Shown here: in pieces, positions 1-10,876 of the stretch | How the letters are laid out: each line of letters begins with the position of its first letter | Numbering within the stretch: position 1 is the first letter of the stretch | NCBI RefSeq assembly: GCF_011075055.1 | Contig: NC_058143.1 | Span: forward strand, 11,733,057 to 11,797,056 | Reading direction: 5' to 3' | DNA length: 64,000 nt | Source of the DNA: Mangifera indica | Taxonomy: Eukaryota; Streptophyta; Magnoliopsida; Sapindales; Anacardiaceae | Notes under the pieces: generated by a model | What the model saw: the letters and a program-made list of their open reading frames with translations, nothing else | Told to the model about the DNA's origin: nothing | Databases searched by the model: none | Position numbers and translations under genes: made by a program

Positions 1-200
1 CCATTTCTTTACTTCAGAAACTTTTATTGAATTCAGTATTAGAGGCTTGTATAGTTTCTACATATATATTTCAATTTCTATTCGCCAACTAAATAATTAA
101 TTAATAGTACCAAATCATATAATCATGTTTTTGAGTCATTCAAACCCAAGAATTATTACACAAATCCAAGAGAAAAGTGATATTCATACAAGGGAAATAG

Positions 201-273
201 AAACTTATTGGGCGAATTCATGGCATCAAGAGAGAGCTTCCTTCCTTGATAAAGTTTTTTGTGAACACAAACC
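201..273 (-). pseudogene. Remnant of a fibrillin gene 3' end (unit A)
   Basis: About 70 bp resembling the last exon and stop region of the fibrillin pseudogene at 13325. Shared blocks include ATCAAGAGAGAGCT and the following GAACAcAAAC stretch. It sits directly after a copy of the PGG-gene 3' flank (GAGTCATTCAAACCCA at 131), the same order as at 12730-13370. This suggests the ancestral repeat was a PGG gene tail to tail with fibrillin. The short open frame across 125-361 has no protein support. Confidence 0.45.
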
Positions 274-361
274 CATGAGTAGAGAAAGGCAAGAGGCAAG
301 ACACAAAGAGAGAAGAAACCAAAGAGACAGTGAAAGGATCACTAAAGTTATTGCATGGTAG

Positions 362-1448
362 CCATAGAAGAGTCCTCTTATGATCTGAGAGAAGAATTCA
401 GAGCTTTCATGGTTAAGAAGATATTGGCAAACCGTATTGAAGAAATCAAATATCTTTGAAGGCTGTTGAATTATTATATGTCTATGAATTCCAAGGAGTA
501 TCATGGGATTATACTTGAGGTTTTTTATGGCTTTTGTACTAGTTTGTTTTGTAAATGCCGTTGGGATTATTTTTAAAATTAATTTAGAAACTATAGCCTT
601 ATTTTTCAATGAGCATGCATGCTTGTAAGAATATTATTACCAATTGTGTAATTATAACTCAAAGAATGACCTTATATATACTTCCAGTTATATTATAATG
701 ATATTGTAGTAACTTTACAATGCTAGAAAAACATTAAACCAGTAGATCAGAAAATCACAATTTGTGATACACGATTGTGTGAAATAGCCACACGTCGGTG
801 TATCCTCTTGTAGAAAAAAACTTTACAAGAGCAGTTGCGCATTCGTTCTGAGGAAATATTTTATATAGTCATATGGTATGAGATACGTGTCCGTGTATGG
901 TCTCCCTACAAGTGAATGATCATGTCAAGTGAAAGAACAATCATGTTTGGTTATAGCGTTAGCAGTGGTCAACACAAGGTTGATCATAATAAAAAATTAG
1001 AGGGATGCCCATCTCTAATAAAGTACACATCTATGTAAGGCTTATGTGAGGAGCACGAGGAGATCAAGGTGTTAAATGACCCTATATCTCTAGTAGAGTA
1101 AGGAAATGATTATTTTACCCCTAGGTTATGTTTGAAGAGGGAAAGAGAAAAGAAAAGCCTTAGCAAGGCAAGCTAGGACAAATAGCTAAAGTTAAGGTGT
1201 TTAACTATTTGAGAGGTGGCATAGACCCCAATCGAGTCAAATCAAGGTCGAAAGTAGTGGAAGTTAAGAAAAATAATATACACTTAGATAACCATTAGCT
1301 TTGTGTGTAAGTGGGAAGATATTTGAAAACAATAAGACTCTATGAGAAATAGACACTCATTAAATGTATCATACAGTTAGTGCCAAAGAACATTAGCCAT
1401 ATAGTATAGTTCAGTTCAAGTGTGCATGTAAGATATAGTGACACTTCA
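362..1448. other. Intergenic sequence, no gene seen
   Basis: AT-rich spacer repeated at 16990-18040 in unit B with only point differences. The stretch at 625-710 is a copy of the sequence at 2990-3100, so the cassette between them looks like the product of an old unequal exchange; unit C lacks it. No coding similarity recognised. Confidence 0.6.
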
Positions 1449-2052
1449 CAGTGGTCTTCACAGCTACGTACACTGTGCCTAGAGGTTCCAATGAAAAAAG
1501 GTATCCAATTTTCCTCAGAAGCATTCTTTTTATGGTTTTCACAGTCATGGACATTATTGCTTTGGCTTGCTCATTGACCTCGGTTGTAATGTTCTTGTCC
1601 GTCCTCACTTTGCCTTATCAATATAAAGAATTCCATGATGCACTTCTTGACAAACTCTCAATAGGCTTCACCTTACTCTTCATTTCATTGGCTACAACAA
1701 TGATTGCATTAATGACAACAATATTGCCCATAGTTGGTTCAGAAAAGCCACATTGGGCCACCACTGTCATGTATACTATTGCATTTTCTCTTGTTAGCAT
1801 ATTTGCACTCATGCAATTTCTTATGTATGCTTCATTTGAGAAAAATTTGTTCATCATCTATTGTAGATTGTCTAATAATTGACATGTCATAAAGCCTCCA
1901 CCGCTCTAGAAGCCAACTTTCGGATAGAGTTCCATTGTTGACCAAACAAGTCCTCTCACAAATAAAGCAGCTTTTGATTGATGGTCAATTGTCTAAAAAG
2001 AATGTTTATGATAAAAAGACTAAGCTCCCAGTCTGAGGGATTTATATAAGTT
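1449..2052 (+). pseudogene. PGG-domain fragment of an ankyrin-PGG gene (unit A)
   Basis: Codes for most of a PGG membrane domain in one frame (1451-1882): a first hydrophobic segment is cut off, then the TYTVPRG motif, then three hydrophobic stretches typical of this family (ends with LSNN). The name-giving PGG triplet reads PRG here and in the unit B copy. There is no ankyrin exon, splice acceptor or own ATG upstream; homology to the intact PGG exons starts abruptly at about 1449. The 3' part (1883-2052) still resembles the tail of the unit C gene, including GAGGGATTTATATAAG. It is an old truncated duplicate and is not expected to make a protein. Confidence 0.8.
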
Positions 2053-4300
2053 GAGGTTGATAAGTGTCTAATTCACACATATATCCTTGTCTAAATACAT
2101 GGATCTGCTTAATCATTATTCATCATAAAGATAGTTGAGATTTTATTAGCTAGCATTCTTATGCATGTATACTCAAGAATAAGCTAGCCAAACAATTTTA
2201 TTGCCCGCTAGCCTTAGAATGCCCATTCCTGGTCACATTTTCAAGTGTCATCTTAGCCATATCTAATGTCTTTTATTCCTATTTTAAAGTAGAATTTGAC
2301 TTAAATTATACATTGGAATTTAAAGCATAGACTTTTGATCCAGTGTTCATATGGCTGAGTTATATACATGTGCTTATCAAGAAAGGAAGCTCTCTCTTGA
2401 TGTCATGAATCAATCAAACTACGAACTAGTAAAATGACCAATTTAATCACTGATTCAATTTTAAAAACATTGTCAATGAATAATAGTTGGCAAATTCATT
2501 GTAAATTTTTTTTTTTAAATGCATATGATTTCATTCATTGAAAACTATAAAACTAAATTTGCTTTAAATGTTTGTATGATAAAATATTAAATAAATAAAG
2601 CAAGTGATAAGAGTCCCCACATGTGGCTATTGGTAAATTTGATGGAAATGAGAAGACTAAATAGGACAAGGAGGAGACAACCGTAACTTGCCCTTTTCAT
2701 TTCTTTTATAATGGAAATGAAACATATCTTCCAGCAACCAAATTATTCTTTGCTTCATCATTATTTTCAATCTCTTTGTTTCTTGTTTCTTTCATTGTTA
2801 ACTCATTCTTTCTTTTGTCCATCACTTTATCTTCCTCTAATTTTGTGTTCTTTACGATTTCAATATAAATAAATTGTGAGATGGATATGATTCAGACCTT
2901 CCTCATTTTGTCTCTTGGTTTATGATTTTTTTAAATTTTTTATCGTCAACATGATTATTTGTGACACATAAAAAGTTGTGTTGCCAATGAGCAAGCGTTC
3001 TTTGTGAGAATATTACTACCAAAATTTATAATTATAACTAAAAAAATGATCTTATCTATACTTTCAATCATATTATATTATTATTTTACTATTTTGATTT
3101 TTATAATTATTATTGATAATCACTTTATCTATACGATATGAATATAAAGATTTCAAACCCATAAACAATTAAGATGAGAATCTTTATATGTAAACATATT
3201 ATTCATTGACTTATGAGTTTGTGTTCCCTGTCTCATAGATAATAAATTATAACATATTTCCCAATAAATATGGGTAGTTTAACTTTATCTTCATCAAGGG
3301 ATTATGCGCATATATATATAGCCCCACTATTAAAATATTGTCTATTTTAAATATAAAATAGTTTTGCTTTTGGTTTTTATAACTTAAAAAATATTTTAAC
3401 AATTAAGAAGTTCACAGACAATTAAAGTAATTTTGTATTAGCATTTTTAAGCGATATAAGATGTGTCATATATACCAAATATTTCTTTTATATTTTGTCA
3501 ATATAAAATTTATGTTGAGATGCTACAATGAAACCTAATTTTGGGTAAATTCAAAAAATTGTTTATTTTTACTTCGTTCGATTATAAATAATTAAACATC
3601 TTTTATTTTTATAATGGTTTCATCATCTTTTACATGTATATTCTTTCAATCCTATTATACTAATATTGTATTATTTTGTTTTTTATAATTAGAATTGGTT
3701 CGGGTCCTTAACATATAAACCCATTATTCATCTACCAATTTTGATTTATTTATGAGTTAGTGTTTGCTGTTCACAGACATGGAAAATAAGTTATAACACT
3801 TTTCTCGATATGTGATGTTTAGTGTTATCTTTATCAAAGATTGAACATGTCGACTTATTATTAAGACATTATACGCTTTAAAACACATAATTTATCACAG
3901 TATAACTTTTAGGGTTTTGCAACTTAAAACTTTTTTTAACAATTTAAAAATTTACGAACTAATAAATCAATCTTATTTTAACATCCCTAAATAATGTGAA
4001 ATACATATACATACCCAATATTTCTTTCATAACTTATTGATATGAGATTTGTTTAACTATTTATACAAGTGTCCAACATAATCTAATATTAGGTAAATCC
4101 ATATAACTATTTATTTATAATTCATTTAACTATAAGTTGTCAATCATCTTTTATCTCTATTATTGCTTTATTATTATACTTTTATCGTAATAAAATAAGA
4201 ATGAAATTTACCTTTGTTTTATTCTCACTATTTATACAAGTGAGTTTTATCAATTGTTTAAGCAAAGTAACAATACTCTTATTCATCTTCATCTATAACG
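2053..4300. other. AT-rich intergenic region, no gene seen
   Basis: Matches 18650-20870 in unit B. It contains degenerate copies of a block of roughly 170 bp (around 3130-3300 and 3680-3860, recognisable by an ACATATTATTCAT-like core and a TGAGTTTGTGTTC-like core) that is amplified in unit C at 40516-41180. At 2380-2410 lies a short inverted match to the fibrillin-tail remnant, which unit B has lost. Confidence 0.55.
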
Positions 4301-4312
4301 ATAAAATAAGTC

Positions 4313-4476
4313 CCTATCTATAAGAGCACACAACACATGGCTTATCAAATTTCAAAGAATACAACAACTAGTTATTATTCTATTAACTACAAGTTTGGTT
4401 ATGACATTTTTCTGGTACGTGAGAACCTCAACCTTGGGAACAATCAAGTGAGATTGCAAAAAATCTCTACTTTTAG
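4313..4476 (+). promoter_or_regulatory. TATA-like region and 5' UTR exon of the decayed ankyrin gene (unit A)
   Basis: CTATCTATAAGAGCACACAA lies where the other genes of the cluster have their TATA boxes. It is followed by a leader that ends in a good splice donor, TTTTAG|GTATTTG, at 4476/4477. The same leader-donor layout occurs before the ankyrin exons at 7183, 11008, 21051, 23327 and 30354, so every gene in the family appears to have a non-coding first exon and a long AT-rich first intron. No transcript evidence. Confidence 0.55.
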
Positions 4477-5136
4477 GTATTTGTATTTGTAAATTGTTTA
4501 TATATCACTAATTCTTTTTATGAATATTGAACTATATCAATTTTTTTTTTGTTAAAGTAACCAAAGTCTCATAGTTTTTTAATTAAAAGAATCGAATTTT
4601 AAAATTTTTCTACAGAAAAAACTAGCCTTCTAGTATTTTTTATTAAAGATATCGTACAAACACAACAATTTATATTATTTGTTTTGTTTTAAAAGCTAGG
4701 TGAGTGGTTTGATAATTTTAATAAATAATAATAAAAATTTAGTCTCTTAAATAAGAAAATATAAAAATTTCGTCATTTCAACAAAAAAATTTCAAAGTTC
4801 AGTCTATTTTTTAGAAAAAACAAATTCAATTCCTTAAACTGAGAAAATATGATAATTTGATTTGTACAAGTGTTGTTATATATATAAACAAGGTTGCAGG
4901 AGTGGGGCCGATGACCTAATTATCCTAATTATATACTTAAAAAAATATTCAAAATTAGGTGCACATAATAATATTTGAAAATTGGATGCACATAATAATA
5001 CTTAAAATATTGTTATCGCTATATTTATTTAATTTTGTTAAAGTTTTATTAACATAGTATACAATACTAAAATTCTTTTTTCTAAGACAAAATTTAAAGC
5101 AATTTCTACGGGAAGCTTTTGAACCGAGGAGCCGAG

Positions 5137-5459
5137 ATGGCCAGTAAAGCTGATTTGTACGAGCCTTATCAGGCAGCCCTGAACGACGATTGGGAATCTC
5201 TGAAGGACTTCTACGAGAAATATGGACGATGCTGTCATATCCTGTAGCGGCCTCCATGGACAGTGCGTTTCACTTGGCAGTGTTCAGCAAAAGTAAAGAA
5301 CCGCTTCAATCTAATCTCGATATTTCTGAAGAAAAATTTATAATGAGGTATGGCTATTTAGAACAGAATGGCTACGGGAATATAGCTCTTCATGAGGCTG
5401 CAGCCAAAGGGAACCTGGAGGCCGTACAGGCCTTGGTCAATCATATATGCTTTCTTGAC
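5137..5459 (+). pseudogene. Frameshifted and truncated ankyrin exon (unit A)
   Basis: Starts MASKADLYEP like the other first coding exons, but one base is missing near 5229 compared with the paralogues, so translation ends at TAG 5245-5247 after 36 codons. The original frame continues (5190-5492) with DNAFHLAVF-like and ALHEAAAKGNLEAVQALV ankyrin repeats. The exon stops after about two repeats at CTTGAC|GTAAGA (5459/5460), where homology to the longer exons ends and the sequence becomes upstream-type AT-rich DNA; the rest of the gene is gone. The same 1-base deletion is in unit B, so this copy was dead before the duplication. Confidence 0.85.
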
Positions 5460-5648
5460 GTAAGATTTGTCTTTTATTATAATATAATCTAATTTTGGGT
5501 AAATCCCAATAACTTTTTTTTTTTAATTTGCTTAATTATAAGTTACCCATCATTTTTTATTTTTATTATATTTTCATCCTCTTTTATCCTCTTTTATTAT
5601 ATTGATATCATGACCGCTTTGTTTATATAAACACATTATTTATTTATA
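5460..5648. other. AT-rich spacer left of the expansin insert
   Basis: Matches unit B (22485-22660) until about 5640, where unit A switches to the expansin fragment. Nothing else recognised. Confidence 0.5.
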
Positions 5649-5993
5649 GCGCCGCCGTGTTCACGCCGTAGCCTTGGCTGTGTAAATTACCATACCCACA
5701 TGCTTCTCCTGCAGTAAAAATTTAAACTTCAGTCAGAATCAGTACCCAAAAACTCAAATTAATGCTAATGAGCTGTTTGTCTGCATTTTATGTTACGAAA
5801 TTAACATACCCATTGTGCCTGAAGCATCAGAGCCACCGTAAAAGGTAGCATGGGCACCTTGCCATTCACCGCCAGTGTAAACTCCAGGGATTCTTGCTTC
5901 CGCCATCCACATTAAGCACGTCAAAGACACAGTGCAAGCTACTACACTCAAACGCAACATTGCCATTATTTCTTTCTTTCGAAACAAACGCAA
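5649..5993 (-). pseudogene. Captured 5' fragment of an alpha-expansin gene
   Basis: On the minus strand, exon 1 (5993-5810) codes for a signal peptide (MAMLRLSVVACTVSLTCL...) followed by RIPGVYTGGEWQGAHATFYG and GSDASGTMG, the diagnostic N-terminus of plant alpha-expansins, which loosen cell walls. A proper donor (G|GTATGT at 5810/5809) leads into a 101-bp intron with a good acceptor (CTGCAG, exon 2 from 5708). Exon 2 continues in phase with EACGYGNLHSQGYGVNTAA; families normally read GGACGYGNL, so one Gly is Glu here. Similarity ends at about 5649, less than a quarter of the way through the protein. The catalytic-like core and the binding domain are absent, so this is a fragment. Unit B lacks it. 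Confidence 0.88.
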
Positions 5994-6725
5994 TGAGAAA
6001 AAGACTAAAGGAAAAGAGATGAAAAGGAGTGAAGGGGAATGGATGAGGAGTTAGCGGATGAGCTATTATTTATGGAGACAGCTTGGTACCGCCGCAGGAG
6101 TATTATTTGTAATTTTACAAATTAATCCATGATTTGTGTTGTTGATTGTCGGGACTCGGGTGTGACTCGGAAGTTTTTTTCCTGCTACATCCACTCGCCT
6201 ACTTTTCGCGCGTGGATCACTCTCGTTTTTATTGGTTATCGCTTCGCATTATTTATCATACGTTAACTGCAAATAGCTAGATTTAGTGCTTCCACAAAGC
6301 TAATTCAATGGGAATATTAGTAATGCTGATGATTTTATTTTCGTTTGACATTAATGCCCTTTAAAACACAATGCAGCTTGTGCTAACATAACAAAAGAAA
6401 AAAAAGCATATGAAGGGTAATTTAGAAAATATACACATCAAGCTAAAATTCTTAAATTCTCAGTGAAACGGTTTTATGACTAATTACTAAATACGAGATT
6501 TTACCTAATTATGTAAGTGATTCGACTTCAAAAATATTGGTTTAGCTCAAATTGAATTATTCAAAGAGTTCCCTCAACCAATTTATTAAATTTTTTTTTA
6601 TAATAAAAAGTTTTATTTAAGTTAGATTTTTTTCTTTGAGGTAAAATCAATTATATTAAATAAATAAAACTTTAAATTTAATGATTAATTTAATGATTAT
6701 TAATTTAAATAAATTAAAATTTTAA
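5994..6725 (-). other. Probable captured expansin promoter plus AT-rich tail of the insert
   Basis: Upstream of the expansin ATG on the minus strand lies GC-richer DNA to about 6300, including CATAAATAATAG near 6070 as a possible TATA element. It then becomes AT-rich until homology to unit B resumes at about 6725 (AACAATTCACATATTATTAA, matched at 22826). I saw no terminal inverted repeats or obvious target duplication at the edges, so the vehicle of capture is not identified. Confidence 0.5.
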
Positions 6726-7030
6726 ACAAATTTAACAATTCACATATTATTAAATTAGTTTTGTCTTAATTATCTCAAGTAATGAAGGGTTACTAATTAC
6801 AACAAGTTTAATATCTTTTTCGTATTTTGTTAATATAAAATTTGTTTTAAAATCTCATAACATAACTCCATTTTGAATAAATTCAAATAATTGTTTGTTT
6901 CTATTTGATTTGATTATAAGTTTTTAGTCATATTTTATCTTTATTATACTTTCATTGTTATGAAATAAGAAAAAGTTTTTATCTTTATTATACTCTTGTT
7001 ATTTGTACAAGTAAACTTTATCAATTAGTT

Positions 7031-7183
7031 AAGCAAAGCACACAACACATAATTAATTATATTATAGAGAACACTACTCATAATTCTTACTCTTTTAAAG
7101 TTTGAGTAAACACTTTCTCTAACACACGAAGAATTTCAACGATTGGAGCATTCAAGTGAAATCATAGAACTCTCCATTTTCAG
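7031..7183 (+). promoter_or_regulatory. TATA-less 5' UTR exon of the unit A ankyrin-only gene
   Basis: The leader from ACACAACACATAATTAATTA to CCATTTTCAG|GTATTC (7183/7184) matches unit B 23189-23327. In unit B it is preceded by 49 bp that include TATATATAAAA (23177-23187). In unit A those 49 bp are missing and AAGCAAAG joins directly to CACACAAC, with AAAG present at both original edges. The core promoter has therefore been cut out of this copy. Confidence 0.7.
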
Positions 7184-7503
7184 GTATTCATATTTGCAAC
7201 TTCTTAATATATTATTAACTCTTTTTATGAATATATTGAAATATATTTTTTATTTATAAAATTAAACCTTCAGATTTTTTTTTGATAAAAGTGACTTAAT
7301 TTTTAGTATTTTTGATTGATTATAACAAATAAATATAATTAATATTATTTATTTTATTTTAAAAAGAAAAATATTAGTTTGATACTTTAAAATTTAAATA
7401 CGAAATAATAAAGTTTAGATTCTTCCTTAAAAAAATCTAGAAGTCACATTGCTATAGCTTTTTTTTTTTAATGTATATATAAAAAAAAAGGCATTGCTTT
7501 TTC

Positions 7504-7543
<40 letters not shown>

Positions 7544-7852
7544 TTATATAAAAAGCTACACATTGGTATTATTTTTTCTTTTCAAACATTAAAGCACTTA
7601 AAAGGAGGTATGTAGATAAGAATATATATAATTACATGATAACATTATTTAGAGGTATTCAACAATATACCAAATTATATTTTTTAATTAAAGAACTAAA
7701 CTTTTAAATTTTGTTATTTAAGTTATCAAATTTTATTATTAAAATAATTAAATTTCATTAGTTTTTATTTATAATTCCAATTTAATCACTTTATTTTTAA
7801 AACAAACCAAAATAAATAATACTATTTTGTTTTTTTTGGTCTCCATTTACAG
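7184..7852 (+). other. First intron of the ankyrin-only gene, with TA microsatellite (unit A)
   Basis: GT at 7184 and TTTACAG acceptor ending at 7852. It contains a (TA)n run at about 7510-7540. The empty target site of the unit B Mutator-like element, CTTAAAAGGAGG, is at about 7598-7609. Confidence 0.6.
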
Positions 7853-7859
7853 GGCGCAA

Positions 7860-8522
7860 ATGAACAGAGGAGACAGGTCGGGTAGTAAAACTGATTTGTA
7901 CGAGCCTTATCGGGCAGCCCTGAACGACGATTGGAAATCTCTGAAGGACTTCTACCAGAATAATCTTAGTTTGCTGTTATTTCCTGTAACGGCCTTCAGG
8001 GACAATGCATTTCACTTGGCAGTGTTCAGCAAAAGTAAAGATCCGCTTCAATTTTTACTTGATATTTCCGAACATTCTGCGGCGAAGCATGTCTGTTTAG
8101 TTAAAAATGACAACGGGAACACACCTCTTCATGAGGCTGCAGCCAATGGGAACCTGGAGGCCGTAGAGGCTTTGGTCAGACATCATTGCAGGCTCGCCGT
8201 GGAAGATATTGAAGATCCACTTGTAGAACAGCTCCATGAGGCTGTGAATCTGAACGGCGAAACCCCGCTTTTTATTGCTGCTGCATTTGGGAGAACAAAA
8301 GTGGTGAAGTTTTTAGCTGAAAAATCATTAGAATTTCACACAAGATTTATACAAGAAGTAAAAGGAGGAACGACTAAAGAAGAATATACTAAGCTTAAAG
8401 ATATTCACCGCCAAAACATACGCTTCATCGAGGCAAAGCCCAAACCTAAAGCCTCCAATGAGCTGCCTGGTGCCATCCAAGGTTCAAATATTATCGTATT
8501 TATAAAATTTCTGATTTTGTAG
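7860..8522 (+). CDS. Ankyrin-repeat protein lacking the PGG domain (unit A copy)
   Basis: The first ATG after the inferred acceptor (7852) opens 220 codons. Ankyrin-type repeats lie near residues 13-35 (LYEPYRAALNDDWKSLKDFY), 48-70 (DNAFHLAVFSKSKDPLQFLL), 85-110 (NGNTPLHEAAANGNLEAVEA) and 130-155 (NGETPLFIAAAFGRTKVVKF), then a charged tail. In full family members this exon continues into a second ankyrin block and a four-helix PGG domain. Here the reading frame leaves the family sequence after GAIQG and ends at TAG 8520-8522; no later exons follow within the unit. It could make a soluble ankyrin-only protein, perhaps able to bind full-length partners, but loss of its TATA box and missing exons make a pseudogene equally likely. 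No signal peptide or membrane segment. Confidence 0.6.
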   Translation: MNRGDRSGSKTDLYEPYRAALNDDWKSLKDFYQNNLSLLLFPVTAFRDNAFHLAVFSKSKDPLQFLLDISEHSAAKHVCLVKNDNGNTPLHEAAANGNLEAVEALVRHHCRLAVEDIEDPLVEQLHEAVNLNGETPLFIAAAFGRTKVVKFLAEKSLEFHTRFIQEVKGGTTKEEYTKLKDIHRQNIRFIEAKPKPKASNELPGAIQGSNIIVFIKFLIL

Positions 8523-9285
8523 ACAATATGTATAAATTAATTTTTAAAACTTCAAGTTCAGATATTATTCTATATTTACAAAGCAGTTGGTTTTGTAAAA
8601 GAAATATTGAGATTAATTTTTGAAATTTTAGGTTCATATATTATCTCATATTTTCAAAATTTCTGGTTTTGTAATTAGTATATAAAATATTATAATATGT
8701 AAACTTTAATTCTGATTCTATTTTGGACTTGAAGTCCATATTTTTCACAATTTTTGCAAACTTTGAGTTGCAAATGTGATATAGTTAATATAAAAAAATT
8801 ACTTTGATGAAACTTTGGTATATATATATATATATACACACTCTATGATTTTACAAACTTTAGGTTGTAAATCATATGCAATTATTATAATAAAAATAAT
8901 TATTCAAATAATATTTCGGACTTTCGGCCCAGATTCAAGGTTTTGTAAACTTTAGGTTACAAATGATATTTAGGACTTCAGATTCAAATTCATGATATTC
9001 AGAACTTCAGGTCTAGATTATGATTTTGCAAACTTGGGGTTGTAAATAAATATAATTATAAATAAAAAATTAAATAGAAGATAACAATAATTAAAACATC
9101 AATAGTTTGTATTTTGTAAATAGAATAATATCATAACTGAGATATTCGTATTTGTGGTATACAAACAAAATAATAACATAATTGAAAGATAACTAATATT
9201 AAAATATATGTAAGCTGATCATGCTAATAACATATTATAAATACAATTAAAAAAAAATTATGAGTAAAGGATATTTTTTCGAGTT
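8523..9285. repeat. Degenerate minisatellite-like tract downstream of the ankyrin-only gene (unit A)
   Basis: Several imperfect repeats with a core like TTTTGCAAACTTTAGGTT followed by RCAAAT and ATTCAGGACTTCAGRTTYA occur from about 8560 to 9050, with a short (TA)n run at 8818-8836. Unit B carries the same tract at 27480-28250. No coding potential. Confidence 0.5.
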
Positions 9286-9289
9286 TTTT

Positions 9290-9985
9290 CGAAAGGACTA
9301 TGTCTCACCAAAGTAGGTTGTTTTTTCGAGTTTTTTCTTATTAATTTTAAAAATTCTATTTACTCATCTATAAATAGTTAAAATTAACGATTTCAAAAGT
9401 AAAATTATTATTTTATCTGTGATATTAAAAAATAAATTTAAATTTGATTTTATTTCCCCTTTAAATCCTTAAAACTAGCAATTTTTCTAACTTAAGTTTT
9501 TAAAAAGAGCATTTTCCCCATAGGGTTCCCAATTTTTTAGAATCAATTTTTCGGCAATGTCTTTTCTTTTTCAGTGACCTCTAGGCAATGTCTCTTTCTC
9601 TCTAGCACGACCTCCTTCTAGAGGTCCTTCTTGATGTCGTCATTAGCGAAGACGAATCATTTTTGTCTGGAGACAAAAATGAGGCCGAGGAGGATCGTTC
9701 GAAGGAGGCTATAGTAAGAGAAAGAGACATCACCTAAAGGTCATCGGAGAGAAAAATATGTCATTGAAAAATTGAATCTGAAAAATTAAAAATTTTAATG
9801 GGAAAAATGTTATTTTTAAAAGCTTAGGTTAGATAAAAATTGTTAATTTTTAGAGTTTAGAGAGAAAATAATATAACTAATAAACTCAATTAATTTTAAC
9901 TGTTTATAAATAGGTTAATAAGATTTTAAAGTTAACCGAAAAAAAAAAAAAACCAGTTTACTTATGGTGAGAAATAGTCCTTGGG
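9290..9985. mobile_element. Long-hairpin MITE (unit A)
   Basis: The left end GGACTATGTCTCACCAAAGT is mirrored at the right end (TGGTGAGAAATAGTCC), and the arms pair over more than 100 bp. The element also sits at 28512-29203 in unit B, so it predates the duplication. The ends resemble the other ACTATTCCCACC-type hairpins in this window. No transposase; a target duplication is not clear. Confidence 0.65.
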
Positions 9986-10870
9986 CCATTCTTTGTTGGG
10001 CGGGAAAATTATATTCACAGGTGGGAAATCATTTAATGCAATCCCACCAACTATGCCCATGTGGTCCACCACACATTTAACATTATCTTTATTATTTAAG
10101 TACGGATTCCTTTATTATTATTTTTTTGTAAATATCATTTACAAGGATTTTCTGTACATAAAAACACACGACACAGTTTTTAGACGGATCTTATAGGTTG
10201 TGTTGATCTGTGATATGATAAGATTTAATACACAATTGAAGATTTCTCTAATCATGCTTTCATAAGTCTTTAGAGAGTTAAATTATGTATTTTTATGAGT
10301 CAGTTTGTTATATTATATTTTTTTTACAAGATTTTTGAAGTTTTTATTATTTTTTTACGGTTATGACTCAGGGCCCTTGACATCGGTCACATGAACCATG
10401 AGTTTGGCATGGCTCGCAATTTTGTGAGTCATGCCCCCAGTAGTTATACCAAAATCAAGTGATCCGGGTTTGACATGTTTAATTTTTAAAACTCAATTTA
10501 TTATATAATTAAAAATTCTCTTTTGAAATTAAATCTTGAAGATGATTATGTATAATAATTACAGACAAACAACTAGTGATTGCAAATAACAAAATTTATT
10601 GCTATTTTATTAATTTATATGTCTGACATAATATGTCAATCAACAGTATCTTCGGTGATATCAATAATTGAGATGTAAGCCAAAACATGAATGCACCTGA
10701 CAAAATTAAGAGAGGTTAGTTGAAACTGTTTGTTTAATACGTGGAATTATGTGAAAAAATCTAGAAGCAACGGCAGAAAATATATTTTTATATTAAAAAA
10801 ATCATGGCCGTCCAATTATTGATGGGGAAATTCAAAATTTCGGGGGATGAGAAAATACAAGCTTAAGGAT
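9986..10870. other. Intergenic spacer upstream of the PGG-only gene
   Basis: Matches 29204-30070 in unit B. Nothing gene-like. The stretch around 10000-10130 is the source type of the block that is duplicated into the promoter of the unit B paralogue. Confidence 0.5.
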
Positions 10871-10876
10871 TCCCTG

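Noticed and set aside
226..609. Minus-strand frame of 127 codons, with a similar one at 39957-40343
   Set aside because: Unit B breaks it, it overlaps the PGG 3' flank and fibrillin scar, and no family is recognisable.
4955..5257. Minus-strand frames opposite the ankyrin exons (also 21989-22288 and 31390-31611)
   Set aside because: They are antisense shadows of conserved ankyrin coding sequence.
5649..5993. Complete expansin gene
   Set aside because: Coding similarity stops early in exon 2; most of the two domains are missing, so only a fragment is called.
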